Source: Protea cynaroides
Taxonomy: Eukaryota > Streptophyta > Magnoliopsida > Proteales > Proteaceae
Direction: 5' to 3'
Assembly (NCBI GenBank): GCA_028583415.1
Contig: CM053273.1
Coordinates: 86,402,676 to 86,466,675, forward strand
Length of the DNA stretch: 64,000 bases
The first letter of the stretch is position 1. Every line of letters starts with the position of its first letter. The notes below the pieces were generated by a model that was given only the letters and a program-made list of their open reading frames with translations, did not search any database and was not told the DNA's origin. Shown in pieces: positions 11,794-22,949 of this stretch. The position numbers and the translations under genes were made by a program.

Positions 11794-12369
11794 ATTTGGG
11801 GGGTAGGGTCAATTAATTGAGGGAGGGTAAAAACGTCCTTCAACTTATTTTTTGGGTATTATTGTACAATTCAAATTCGCTTATGGATGACATCAGCAAC
11901 TAACGGGATTCGTTAAATGGAGTGGATCTATTTGATTAACGGTGGTAAACGTTTGGGTGGTAGTTGATGTTTTTTGAAAGGTGTGGGTGGTAAGTGATGT
12001 TTCGAAACTATTATGTTTCTACTATAACGACTAATAAATTACAACTAAATCCACCCCTTTAGGTATATTCTGTTAGATGCTGACGGTTCATGTCACACCC
12101 CAATTCTGCACCAACCAGAATGGTGTGATGAACCGTCTATGATCCAACGGTTCAATCAAGATCTCGAATAGGCCGTGTTCCTTTGCTTAAACCATATACA
12201 TCCACAACCATAATCAGAGTAAATAAACAATAGCAGAAGTTTTTAATATTAATGAACTGAATATCTAACAGTGATATCATAAATAAAGTATCCAATTATT
12301 TCCAAAAGACTAAGACATAAAATAAAATAAATTAATCAATTACATCTTCTAAATAATCCAACAAATAAT

Positions 12370-12510
12370 CTAATCAAAGACGCATGAGTTGCACTCGCAC
12401 GACGAATCATGCGACTCCATCATAGCTTCTGCATCCATCACCGCAACATGCCCGTACATTAGAGCATTCATATAATCTTCTACTGTAGGACCTGCATCAT
12501 CAACTAAAAA
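12370..12510 (-). CDS. Conserved short ORF inside family D LTR, copy 1
   Basis: The minus strand is open for 46 codons from the TTT at 12510 to the stop at 12370-12372. It contains VDDAGPTVEDYMNALMYG and, later, ESHDSSCECNSCVF. The same peptide occurs in the LTRs at 31715 and 63737. A TGA lies two codons upstream of this frame. The join reads TTTTTAG-TTGATGATGCAG-GT, which resembles a splice acceptor, so the true start could be an upstream exon. The function is unknown; it lies in the 3' part of the LTR, which becomes the 5' leader of the element's transcript. Confidence 0.5.
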   Translation of the reverse strand, partial: FLVDDAGPTVEDYMNALMYGHVAVMDAEAMMESHDSSCECNSCVFD

Positions 12511-13281
12511 TATTCAACGTCGAAAGGGTGAGCACACATCATGGCTCAATGAGCAAACAAAACAATGCAACAAACATATGCATGCATTCAATTCATATCT
12601 TTGGTTTGGTTCATAAGTTTACAATGTGCAATAGAAAGGATAGGTGGCCGCCGCACCTCTATACACGAGTGTGTGAAGCCGTCCAATGGATCAAACACCA
12701 TTACCATCCCACATGCATCCATCATGGAATAAAAATAGAGCTAAAGTACCCGAATCAAACACCGCATGACACTTTCCCTGATGCCCTATCCATACCAACA
12801 TGTAAGCCCCTATTGGTGAGGGCTTGCAAACTGGGTTCGCAGCTAACCAGTCCTAATGTCAAACAGTGTATCCAATGCCTCACCATAGCATCCCTCAATA
12901 CGCCCATAGAGATAGAGCTAATGCCCCCCGACAGAGTTAGAGACTACACGGTCCGAGACCACCTCCCCTGATGTCCTACGACGTAATAGTTCTGCTAAGG
13001 TAATGGCGATACGACGATGTCAGTCGACAAGACTTGAGTAGAGATAGAGCTAGAGTTTGGTGACTAGGATGAACCACAATGTCACGTCCTCTCCCTGATG
13101 CCTCACTCGCATCACGTATACTAACCACACACATACATTCACATGCCTATTCCTAGTATCATCATCAATATCATGTTATAAATAAACGAAATTAAATATG
13201 CATGAGCAGTAATAACAGAAATATTGGATGACATGTGAAATGCACATTACAATCATACAAGCATAGAATCATTCATGGCAT

Positions 13282-13779
13282 GGGTTAATTACATAGACAC
13301 CCCCTCTACTATAGTGAAACTACATAGAACTACCCTGCTTTTACAAAAACTACACAGAATACCCCTCTAACAATCCTATCATACAATCTCACCCACACAG
13401 TTACTTTTAACTTAACGGCAGAATGTCAATTTTTTTTTAGACAAAAATACCCTTACTAAGTGTCTTTTAGACAAATTTTTTTAAAAATGATTTATACTTT
13501 TTAGATGCTAAATAGACTTTTTTACCTTCAAGACTTTTTAATTTTATTTTTATATTTTTTTTTGTGCTTTTTTTATATTCTTTTCATTTTCAAAAATGCA
13601 CTTAGTAAGGGTATTTTTGTCTTAAAAAAATTTGACCATCTACCATTAAGTTAAAAGTAACGGTCTGGGTGAGATTGTATGATAGGATTATTAGAGGGGT
13701 GTTCTGTGTAGCTTTTGTTAATGCAGGGTAGTTCTATATAGTTTCACTACAATAGAGGGGGTGTCTGTGTAATTAACCC
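13282..13779. mobile_element. Mutator-type foldback MITE (498 bp) nested in the LTR
   Basis: The inverted repeats are about 180 bp: the left arm begins GGGTTAATTACATAGACACC (13282 to about 13463) and the right arm ends GGTGTCTGTGTAATTAACCC (about 13599 to 13779). A perfect 10-base duplication TTCATGGCAT flanks it (13272-13281 and 13780-13789). The loop is A/T-rich and has no ORF. It is younger than its host LTR. Confidence 0.92.
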
Positions 13780-14927
13780 TTCATGGCATTGAACTCAATA
13801 AATTAAAATAGTTTATTATTAGTCAATTAATTTAGGTTTTGTTCCCTTACCTTTGGTTGATAGTAGATCCTCGTTCAAGCTTTGCAATTCACTCTTAGAC
13901 CACTTGAAAACCTAACAAATTTATAGATTTTAAATTAGAATTAATTCTCATGAATTTAGACTAACAGAAACTGAGGGGTCGCAGGTGTGGCAGCACTTGT
14001 GGTCTCAGTTTCTGCGACCACAGGGTGTGTGGTCGCAGGGTGTGGTCGCATATCCTGCTACCACACCCTCCCTGGAAACTTTCCGAGGGCATGTGGTCCA
14101 ACATGTGTGTCTCGTGTGGTCGCACATCATGCGACCACACGTGCGACTACACATGTGATGGTCGACCTTTCACTCTCAACTCCAATTCTTTCATGCTCAG
14201 ATTCCTTGGCTTATCATTATGGTCCTTCCTATGATTGTTCTATGGCTTAGAACTAGTATTTTATACAGAATCCCTTGTCCACATAATTTTCTCCCATGGA
14301 TTCTCTTAGAATTTATCCATGGATTGATGATTTGGGTTTCACCTAAATCCTATCTTTTTCATGAACTATACTAGGCTCTCAATTTAACATGGGGAATGTT
14401 TTCATACCTTAAGCTTGTTGAAGATTCAAAGTTTTCTCTAAATTTTCATCCTCCTTAGTCTTCCTCTTCAATTCTCCTTCTCTATCTTTTCTTGTCTTTC
14501 TCCCACTTTCAGTTTGAGTTCTAAAAGGGTGAAAGAGGCTAAGGGACGTCCTATTTATAGAGAAAAACCCTCCATAATATGCCCTACTGAGTTTAGGAAA
14601 GAACCCCCTTCGGATTAGGAAGGTTTCCTAAATTCGGTTCTGTCTAGAATCCGTGTGGTCAGAGGTGGGGTCGCAGAACCCATTGACCACACCTTCTGAA
14701 ACATGCGACCACACGACCAAAATTTCTGTGGTTGCACTATTTTGAGGTGTGGTGATCACACCTGTTTAGGTATGCGACCACACGCTCATAATTAACTGTT
14801 TTTGGGTTAAATTTCATACCTGGTCTTGTCGTTTCTTCATGCACTTGGTCCACTTGGCCCGACCATGATAGGAAGACCTGATACAAGGTGGTAAGTCTGG
14901 TTAGTTTGATACGGGTCTTACAGTTCA

Positions 14928-15366
14928 TGACCAATATTTTTATAATGACCAAAATAACCCCATTCAAGGGTGAAGTACCTGATTTATCCTCATATTAGAT
15001 TGCCTTCTTTCACTGTCTTCTCTTTCCCTCTCTCGTTATCTACGATTGCTATGGTTCTCTTTCATGGCTCGAACCCTCTCACAAATCGCAATTCAACTTT
15101 CCTCCACACCTTCGTTTCTCTCTTAAAACCCCACCTTTCACATCTTCATCTCACTTTCTAAACCATAGGAGCAAGTCGAATCAATCCTGGAAAGCGCAGC
15201 TGATCGAGGTTGATGTCGATTCCAACAACGAAGTCGAGGTTCTGGAAACGTGAATACTCAAAAATTCCATTCATGGAATGATGGTGAGAAGATCAACGTC
15301 GGATTGGCTTCCGTTTCTTCCTAGATCTTCTTTGCAAAATATTCATTCGTTGGCAAGTGTGTTCTC
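14928..15366 (+). pseudogene. Broken first exon of a host gene with plastid-transit-like N-terminus
   Basis: After a pyrimidine-rich leader, the ATG at 15066 begins MARTLSQIAIQLSSTPSFLS. A one-base shift near 15123 then leads into a frame with HRSKSNQSWKAQLIEVDVDS, EVEVLET, a TGA, and in the same frame ILKNSIHGMMVRRSTSDWLP followed by FLPRSS. The SWK.QLIEVD ... IHG..VR.S..DWLPF.P.SS pattern resembles, from memory, a plant plastid-targeted protein of unknown function whose next residues are YWVPP; here the match stops at PRSS. A frameshift, a premature stop and the Copia insertion at 15367 mark it as dead. Family identity is a recollection I could not check. Confidence 0.45.
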
Positions 15367-15803
15367 TGTAAGAAATTATTGTACTTAGGGTTTGAATCAA
15401 ACCCATTCCATTCCATACAGTTATCCTATAACACAATACAGAAGTCATTAACTATGAATCATAAAGACATACCTGTTTGAAGAGATCGATTCCCATACAC
15501 TCCAAGTCGCTCCAAGATTTGATCGAAATCCCTCGGCTACAGTCTTCCACATCCTCTAGAGGATATCCTGATGTCTTTTGCTAATGGGTGCAGAGAGAAC
15601 TGATTAACTGTGGTTGTGGGGACTCTAATCTCGTATTTATAGAATACAGATGTAACCCTAAAACCCTTCCCACAATAGAATCATAGTTATTAAACCTATC
15701 TCTCACCATGTGACGAATCAAACCAAACCGGTTCTATAGTGTTTATTGGACTCCCATTGAATAACTGGTTTAGGTAATTAATTAAGCCCACATAAATCTA
15801 ACA
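15367..15803 (-). repeat. 3' LTR of the Copia element
   Basis: 437 bp. On the minus strand it starts TGTTAGATTTATGTGGGC and ends TTTCTTACA. The purine-rich AAGTGAGAGAT just upstream is a plausible polypurine tract. Confidence 0.88.
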
Positions 15804-16619
15804 ATCTCTCACTTAGGCTATATTAATTACAAAACCACCATCAATCAGTGTGGCTATAGAATCCAACACACTAAATCGTCACTAACTTTGAAACATCAAT
15901 CAAGCTTCCCAATGTGAGAAATAGCGAATAATATACCTCAGCATATGGTGTATAAACTTCTGCCAACCACAACAGAGGTCTACTCAATATTTGAATCGTC
16001 TGAGATAATGCATGAAAGTAAACTCTCATGCGAGTCCAAATTTGATTAAAGAATCTTAATCAAAGTGCCCCAAAACCTTTATGGGAAACTAAAATATGAT
16101 ATTTAAATAATTCAAAAAATATATTACCATACCTTGGCTAGACACCGCCTTTATTCTTTGATATTATCATCTTATGGTAAACCACCTCTAGCTTGGATTA
16201 ATATCGCACTTTGACTTACCGTCATTATTTGTATGGCTGAATACCGCCTCTTATCTTGGCTGAATATTGCTTTATATATCTGGTTGAATACTGTCTTGTT
16301 TGTTCTTTGGCTAATACTACCTAGTGTCCTACTAAATACTGCCTAATTTATCTTTGGCTAAATATAGTCTGATTTATCTTGGACATGTCAAACACATAAC
16401 TATGTATGCAAAATATCAATAACGTAAATATTAATATTAACAAAGCCATAGTTACAAAAACTGTACCTATTAAACCATGAGCAATACAATCAAATTCAGT
16501 AAACAATGTGAAAATACAAGTATAAACATAAAAAGTCACTCACTGATTAAGCATATTTAGAGACTCCCACTGATTCTCAGATCTTTGGCCACTTAAGTCT
16601 CTAATAAAATTAATTGTTT

Positions 16620-16830
16620 TCAACTATTCTTATATTGAACATATCGTCCCTTAAAAACTCCCACTGACAGAACCTTCGTCCGAGAATTTACAACGATATA
16701 AAATTTTTTGACATTTTCTTTACTTGAAGAGATTCGATCTCTATTATACTTTAAAATACTAGATTTCTTATTATTCTTTGAGAAGAACACAGCTGATCCG
16801 CTGTCACAACACATCTCAATAGGTTTAGAA
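16620..16830 (-). pseudogene. Copia RNase H relic
   Basis: The minus strand encodes CDSGSAVFFSKNNKKS, which matches the Copia RNase H motif CDN.SA..FSKNN, then a degraded stretch. It lies about 800 bases upstream of the 3' LTR, where RNase H is expected. The second residue of the CDN motif region is changed and stops follow. Confidence 0.65.
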
Positions 16831-17499
16831 GTAGAGTCTACAACCTCTAAATTAGAGAAGAAGTTTTCATACCAGATACCTTGCTTGTTATCTTTATATA
16901 GAGTTACAAAACCTTACCACCATAACAATGAACCTTGAGGTTGATTTTCTATCATCAATGCAAACATTAAAATTGTATCAAAATAGCCTAGAGTATCACT
17001 ACTTTCATAAATGAACATATAATCTTTGGTCTTCTACATATACCGCATGATCATCCTTTTCCCCGCTGTCCAGTAAACTATACCAGCATCTAACAGAAAA
17101 CGTCCTATAACAATCAACATTCATTGAAAAGACTACATAAAAAGATTACAACCTTGAGCATATATCAAGCTCCTATTTGCATTGCAGATGCTCACACTCA
17201 ATATCATTTCTTGTACAAAATTCTGTCAATTTGTCTCCTTTACCGATTTAAGCATCTGTAACTTAATGGTTATACATACATACTAAATAGTTCGAAAACA
17301 ATGTTTATACTTTGAGACAAATCTAGAATTTTACCTTTTTTATCATTAGCAAACTCAATATCAGGTGCAAAAGTACTTGCTGACACATTTTTACAACTCG
17401 AAGTTATCAGACAGAAAAATATTAGTTTCAACTAGTAAACCAATTCACTATAAGCCAATAATTAACCATCAGGATACATGACTAGGAAGTGAATCTACT

Positions 17500-18240
17500 C
17501 ATACTGACCTATAGATACATACATTGGTCAGTGACAATCTCAAGAAAGTTGAAAAAAGATACAACTCTGTCAAACTTCAAATACTATTATCTGGATACCT
17601 GTTTAATCCACAGATTGACTTTATAAGTCTACAAAATATATCTTCTTTATCCTTATTACAAAACCTTCTGATTAAAGTATATAAATATTTTCTTCTAGAT
17701 TTTAATTGATCAAAATGATCTTTACATCTATCTGGTGCAACTTCAAAATAAAATGCGCAACTAAGACCTCAAAAATTTGAAGTTCTCTTTCTCTTCTCTT
17801 TGTGTGATTTTACTTCGCTATAAGTCTTACTTTGTGGCAATTCTGGAATCACACATTTTCTTTGTATAGCCATTTTTAGCCTATGAGTACACCGCTCATT
17901 GACAAAAGAATAAAATCCCAAGTCTCGTTACTGTTCATAGACAACAACACATCCTTTATGATCATTAAACATTCAAGAGCAATTTCAATACTAACAACTT
18001 GCTCAAAATCATTGGGATCTTTATTTTTGTTCATCATCAAAAACATCTATTTTGAAGTACAACATGTGATTGGATGAAATTACAGATCTACATGGTCTAG
18101 TATATCTCTTAATTGCCTCATTTGGCTCTACTACTATGATTGAAGCATCGATCTTAATGAATATTTCTATAATCATTTTATTACACTCTAGTAACATTTC
18201 TGGTATCTCAATTGGTTGCTTCATACCCATTTCCATATGG
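17500..18240 (-). pseudogene. Copia reverse transcriptase relic, Tnt1-94-like
   Basis: Minus-strand pieces in order: KRYTRPCRSVISSNHMLYF and DVFDDEQK (18236 down to 18021), then DPNDFEQVVS, NETWDFILLSMSGVLIG and KWLYKENV (about 18020-17850), then AHFILKLHQIDVKIILIN and a degraded YGLKQ-type block (about 17750-17560). They match the start of Tnt1-94-like RT (RRS.R.RR, W..AM..E..SM..N.TW.L, G.KW.FK, LHQMDVKTAFLNG). Many stops and shifts are present, and the catalytic YVDD was not recovered. Confidence 0.7.
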
Positions 18241-21200
18241 TCTCATCAAACTTTAAGTTTCTTGGATCTATTTTGACATCCAATAATATGACAACTCAAT
18301 GTCCTAAAATAATTATTTTTCCACGAGTATTATGAAGTCATGTCAGCTCTACAGTTTCAAACAAGAGAATAACTTAAACTGAAACTGACTAACTAGAACT
18401 CTATTAATAAAGGCTGCAATATCAATTCTTTCCCTATAGGATTAATACATTCTCAAGATTTTGTAAACACTTGTTCAAATTTATCAGGAATAGACCAATA
18501 TCACATGATCTCCCATAACTCTCTCATTCACATCCAATAGTTTTAATTTCTTTAATAAATTTTTTTCATTTTAATTTTTATTACTTAAAAAAAAAAACAC
18601 CCATATACTAAACTGTGACAAGAAATCCTAGATGAAATTTCGATGTCCACCAAGTCTAATAAATCCTTGTTGTGAATAACCTTCACTTATTTTAATGTTG
18701 ATATTTTCTCTTTTAATTAATTTTCACATATATACATGTAATAAACCTTGGAAGGAGAATTTTAAAATATTATTCTTTCTAATCTTTCTTTGGACAATAG
18801 TCCTAACCCTTATGACTAGGGCGAAAGATAACAATATACAGTTTAACTTCTAAAGATAGATAATTTAAAAAAAAATAAATTAAATGTTTTGGTACTCATA
18901 TGGGCTCAGACTACGATTAATGCTTAAGTGTTCAATCTACTGCACCTTCTTGCTCAGAAGTTTCATAATCTTTATTCTTTTTTCACTTAAGCCTGTCCAG
19001 CTTTATAAATTTTTTTTTTCTTTACATGTCCCTTCTGGGTCACACTATAAAAATTTCATTCTACTTAGATCCATTTTATTTTGTAGTTTCTTAATGTCTA
19101 ATTATTTGTTATAAAATTTATGACTATTCCATGAAAAAATATTTTTCTTTCTGTGGGTTCTCTACCCCTTTCGTAACTTGCCTTTGTCTGGATATATATT
19201 ATGCACTATGACATTGGCACTCTTTTTTTTTTCTTTTCATTGAACTTCTATCCTTAGTTCTTTCACTTTAGGGTTCACTATATTTTTGAGTACTATAGGT
19301 CACCAGAATCTAACTATACAATTCTTGTGAGGAAGTAAAAAGTCTAAAACGTCACCTACATAGGTTTTAATGAACCTACAAATATCCATTTATCCTTGAG
19401 CTTATCATTAATAGTTAACAGCTCTACCTTATACTTCCTCACATTCCCAATTCCACCTATTATCATCATAAACTGGTACTGATGGACTTGAGTAATAAAA
19501 CATCTTTCCATCATTTCTTGAAATATCAAATATTTCTTTGGATTTCACAGGAAATATTCTTTTCCAATGTTCATCATCTGAACATTGTCTTACTTCATCT
19601 TAGAAACTGAACGCCCTAAGAACCAGAATACAATTTTCTCTTGAGTACATCTAGGTTAAACAGTCCTAGACTAGTTTTTAATTTTCATTCCAATTGATAA
19701 AACTATCTACTAATGACAGACATCTTGAGGTATTTAATCATTATATATCCACAACTATATTACAATGTAAATAATTGTAAGTCTACGATTAATACCAAAT
19801 AAAATTAGATAGCAAGAATATATACATAACATGTGCAAGTCAATTTACATCTTTGAAAAGTCAATCGAACTACACACACATCCTTTAGAATAATATGTGC
19901 ACTGGTCCTTTCGATAGCTATGCAATAACTGCGAAGAGATAATGACTCTCGAAGATTTCACCACCTTTGGATGGATAAAACCCCCTAAAGTCAAGATCCT
20001 TGAACTATGTGCATGAGTTTTTTATATTCTTTAACAACGTTACCTTTGAGTAGACAGTATCGTTCTTTATAATCTTAAAGCAATGCCACCTTTGGGTGGA
20101 CAGTGTCGTTCTTTGCTACATTCATAAAAGTAAAAGTTTATGTCATTGTCACTTTAGGAGAACACTATACTTCTTTACTGTAGTTTGTAAATGCATAAAT
20201 ATTAGATTTGAACATATTATAATAGAATCTAAGTGTGCCACTTTAGTGGTCACCACAAAATTCTTATACAATAACTATAAATCCTAATTTGAATAAATTT
20301 GGACAATGTCACATTTGAGTGAACACCATCAAACTGAAACATTTACAAATACAGACCCTTAAATTTGACACATCATAATAAAATAAGATTACCACTTTAC
20401 TGGTCACATCAAGTTCCACCATGATATGAATAAATCTCAACTTGTAGCTCATGTAGGATATTTATTTAACCATGAATATTTTAAAATACAACTGTACAAG
20501 TCTAAACATTCATATAAACATACACATTATCTCTAATCAATTTTGGTACAATAACTTTAAGAAAAATCAGCAAAAACACTGTAAATTAAGTTTTATAGGG
20601 TATTTTTCCATAATAATATGTTGCTAAATGCATTAAAATATACCAAAATATATATCAGATTAAAAAACATAAAAAATAGAGTCCAATGGAATAAATCGGA
20701 GGTCAATCCGACCTTCTTAGATCCTAGAATCAAGATTTAATGTTGTTTTATTAAACACACAGGCCAAACAGACCCTTATAAAGCCTGTCCTAGTCTGTTC
20801 AGTTCTGTAGGCGTCGGCTTGGCCAAGTTAGGCCCGACTCCATTCGAACTGAACCGAATAGATCTTTTTCCTTCTTTTTTTTTTTGAATTCCTTTAAACC
20901 GAACCCCCGACTAAAAAGGTTGAACCATAGAATTGGTTCATTGAACAGGACCCAATCTAAAAGTGGTTCATCCCGGTCCACTATTTCATGTATCCAGGGC
21001 AAAAAACAGGTTAACAGATCGGGTAAGTGGATCAGGTATTCGGGTCCATGGGTCAGTCAACGGGTCTAGCCAATGAACCCTTTGACTGGGTCACCGAGTT
21101 AGTTAACGGACCCAGGTTAAATGTTGTCGGGTCACACATGTGCCCCGCATGCATGATGAGTCACCTGTCCGAGCAACTCGGTCCTAGTCAAACCGACCAG

Positions 21201-21584
21201 GATGACCCGTTAAGGTTACTGAGTTGACCCGACGATGACCGGATCAATGCCGCTGTCAGAAAAAAAAACTTTTTTTTTTAAATTCTCCCACCCGTGAGTG
21301 AGATCTACTCCCTGATACCACCGGCGAGTGCCGGCGCATCCGACGGCTGACATCGGTGATTTTTATATCGCCTGCTCCGTCTCTCTGAGACCTTTCCAAT
21401 GGTATATTGATTGAACTATTTTGTCAGTCGCAAAAATTTTTGTCTGTGGGAAACTCCGACAGATCTGATAGTGATTCGATCCAAAACTTTAGAAAAATTT
21501 ATCTTTCAATTTAATCATTCATTACCAGTCTTTATAATCAATCCTCATTGATTCTAGGTCTGTATGATTTGCTCTGATACCAAC

Positions 21585-22021
21585 TGTGAGAAATTATTGT
21601 ACTTAGGGTTTGAATCAAACCCATTCCATTCCATACAGTTATCTTAGAACACAATAGAGAAGTCATTAACTATGAATCATAAAGACATACCTGTTTGAAG
21701 AGATCGATTCCCATACGCTCCAAGTCACTCCAAGCTTTGATCGAAATCCCTCGGCTACAGTCTTCCACATCCTCTAGAGGATATCCTGATGTCTTTTGCT
21801 AATGGGTGCAGAGAGAACTGATTAACTGTGGCTGTGAGGACTATAACCATATATTTATAGAATACAGATGTAACCCTAAAACCCTTCCCACAATAAAATT
21901 AAGGTTACCAAACCTATCTCATACCATGTGACGAACCAAACTAAATTGGTTCTACCATGTTTATTGGACTCACACTGAATAACTGGTTTAGGTAATTAAT
22001 TAAGCCCACATAAATCTAACA
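21585..22021 (-). repeat. 5' LTR of the Copia element
   Basis: 437 bp; its minus-strand end TTTCTCACA adjoins the primer site. The first 90 bases of leader beyond the primer site (about 21495-21584) are shared with the array at 45.3-52.2 kb. Confidence 0.88.
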
Positions 22022-22026
22022 TTCTC

Positions 22027-22900
22027 TTCCTACTTGACGCCTACGTATTGTTTTGCTTCTCTCTGCTGCAACCCAATTGAGTTTGTCAATGAAGTTAATG
22101 ATCTCTCTCGATCAACGAAACCCAATTGAGTTTATCAAAGAAGTTAAAGATCTCTCTCGATCAATGGAAGATATGGTGTCGATGCTTTTTATTTGTTAAT
22201 TTCTGCATGACTCCCTAACCTTTGAATCGAATTGTTTTCTGATCATTGGCATTCCAATTAAAGCGTACCTCTTTCTGTTTGGTTGTTTTCATTGTAATAC
22301 AGACTAATCCAGAGACCAGAGACTCATCTAGGGTTTCATCGAAGACATTTTTGGATGTTTTATGTTTTTGGGAAATTAAATTTCAGAATTTCTGATTAAG
22401 TTTTAGCACCAGATTTATCATTGGTAATGCTTGTTTTTTCTTTAAAAAAAATAAAAAATAAATAAAAACAATGCTTGTTTTTTGGGAAAATTTCACCCAC
22501 CCATATTTTGCCATCCTTCCCTTCACGATCTACTTCTCTTATATTGACATGATCATATGCTCTTTTAAGCTCTTCTCTCCCAGGATTCTTTGCACTTTTT
22601 GGAGAGATGGGCTACGGTATTTTTACGATCTGGATTTTTTTGACGTTGTAGAAATTTATGAAGTGGTCGAAGAAATTGTTCCAGCTGTCAGTGAGTTAGG
22701 TGGGAAGGAAAGCTAATGAAGGTAAAAGAAGGGAAGATGTTGCCATTGAAGATCAGTATTCGGTTGCTTCATGAGATTCTTCTTCGTAAGGAACTGAGGG
22801 TTGGTGAGCAGGTAGAAGGGGTAAGGATGCCGTGCGGCTTTTGTTCTTAATCAATAAACTTCTTGACTCCGGCAAACAGTGTTGTATTTTATTATAAAAA
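22027..22900 (+). other. Unclear; coding-like fragments, no gene called
   Basis: Just right of the Copia element are short frames such as NPIEFIKEVKDLSRSMEDM (about 22120-22176), DVVEIYEVVEEIVPAVSELG (about 22640-22700) and DAVRLLFLINKLLDSGKQ (about 22825-22880). They look like decayed exon pieces but I cannot assign them. They may continue the broken host gene at 14928-15366. Confidence 0.3.
22070..22167. repeat. 49-bp tandem duplication
   Basis: Units start at 22070 and 22119 with AACCCAATTGAGTTT. The period of 49 shifts the reading frame, so any protein through here is broken. Confidence 0.85.
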
Positions 22901-22949
22901 TTAGTTTCTAAAATACCTATTATAGCTTGGTTATATCTATATGTATTTT

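Larger units (their letters stand above)
9880..12014. mobile_element. Mutator-like non-autonomous element with long inverted ends (about 2.1 kb)
   Basis: The left end ATAATAGTTTTGAAACATCA and the inverted right end ATAATAGTTTCGAAACATCA match, and similarity continues about 70 bases inward (CCAYCCACAYCTTTCAAAAAA and beyond). The interior is not transposase. It holds Glu/Lys-type low-complexity sequence near 10027-10245, a short open frame at 10780-10914 and a GA microsatellite. Size and structure suit a Pack-MULE-like element. The flanking nonamers (CTATCTTCC and GTTTCTACT) agree at only 5 of 9 positions, so the superfamily is an inference. Confidence 0.6.
12091..14922 (-). mobile_element. Solo LTR, family D (2832 bp), with nested MITE
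   Basis: Read on the minus strand it starts TGTAAGACCCG (ending at 14922) and ends GGGGTGTGACA (12091), with a perfect duplication GTTCA at 12086-12090 and 14923-14927. No internal region adjoins it, so it is a solo LTR. It is related end to end to the LTR at 29973-32150 and to the partial LTR from 63465. A MITE at 13282-13779 interrupts it. It contains about 150-bp subrepeats marked by GAGATAGAGCTA near 12731, 12906 and 13041. A decamer TGTGGTCGCA recurs in both orientations at about 13985-14785. Confidence 0.9.
15367..22021 (-). mobile_element. Ty1/Copia retrotransposon with both LTRs, coding region decayed (6655 bp)
   Basis: Two 437-bp LTRs (15367-15803 and 21585-22021) flank the element, which sits in a perfect duplication TTCTC (15362-15366 and 22022-22026). 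The primer site, read on the minus strand, is TTGGTATCAGAGC next to the right LTR (complement of about 21571-21583). That is the initiator-Met type, so the right LTR is the 5' LTR and transcription is leftward. By eye the LTRs differ at about 30 positions, roughly 7 percent. RT and RNase H relics lie in the expected order. The rest (18.3-21.5 kb) should hold gag and integrase but I could not recognise them. Confidence 0.88.

Noticed and set aside
12528..12971. 147-aa plus-strand frame
   Set aside because: Antisense to the family D LTR; its repeated I-E-L words come from the GAGATAGAGCTA subrepeats, and the related LTR at 31302-31544 has a broken version.
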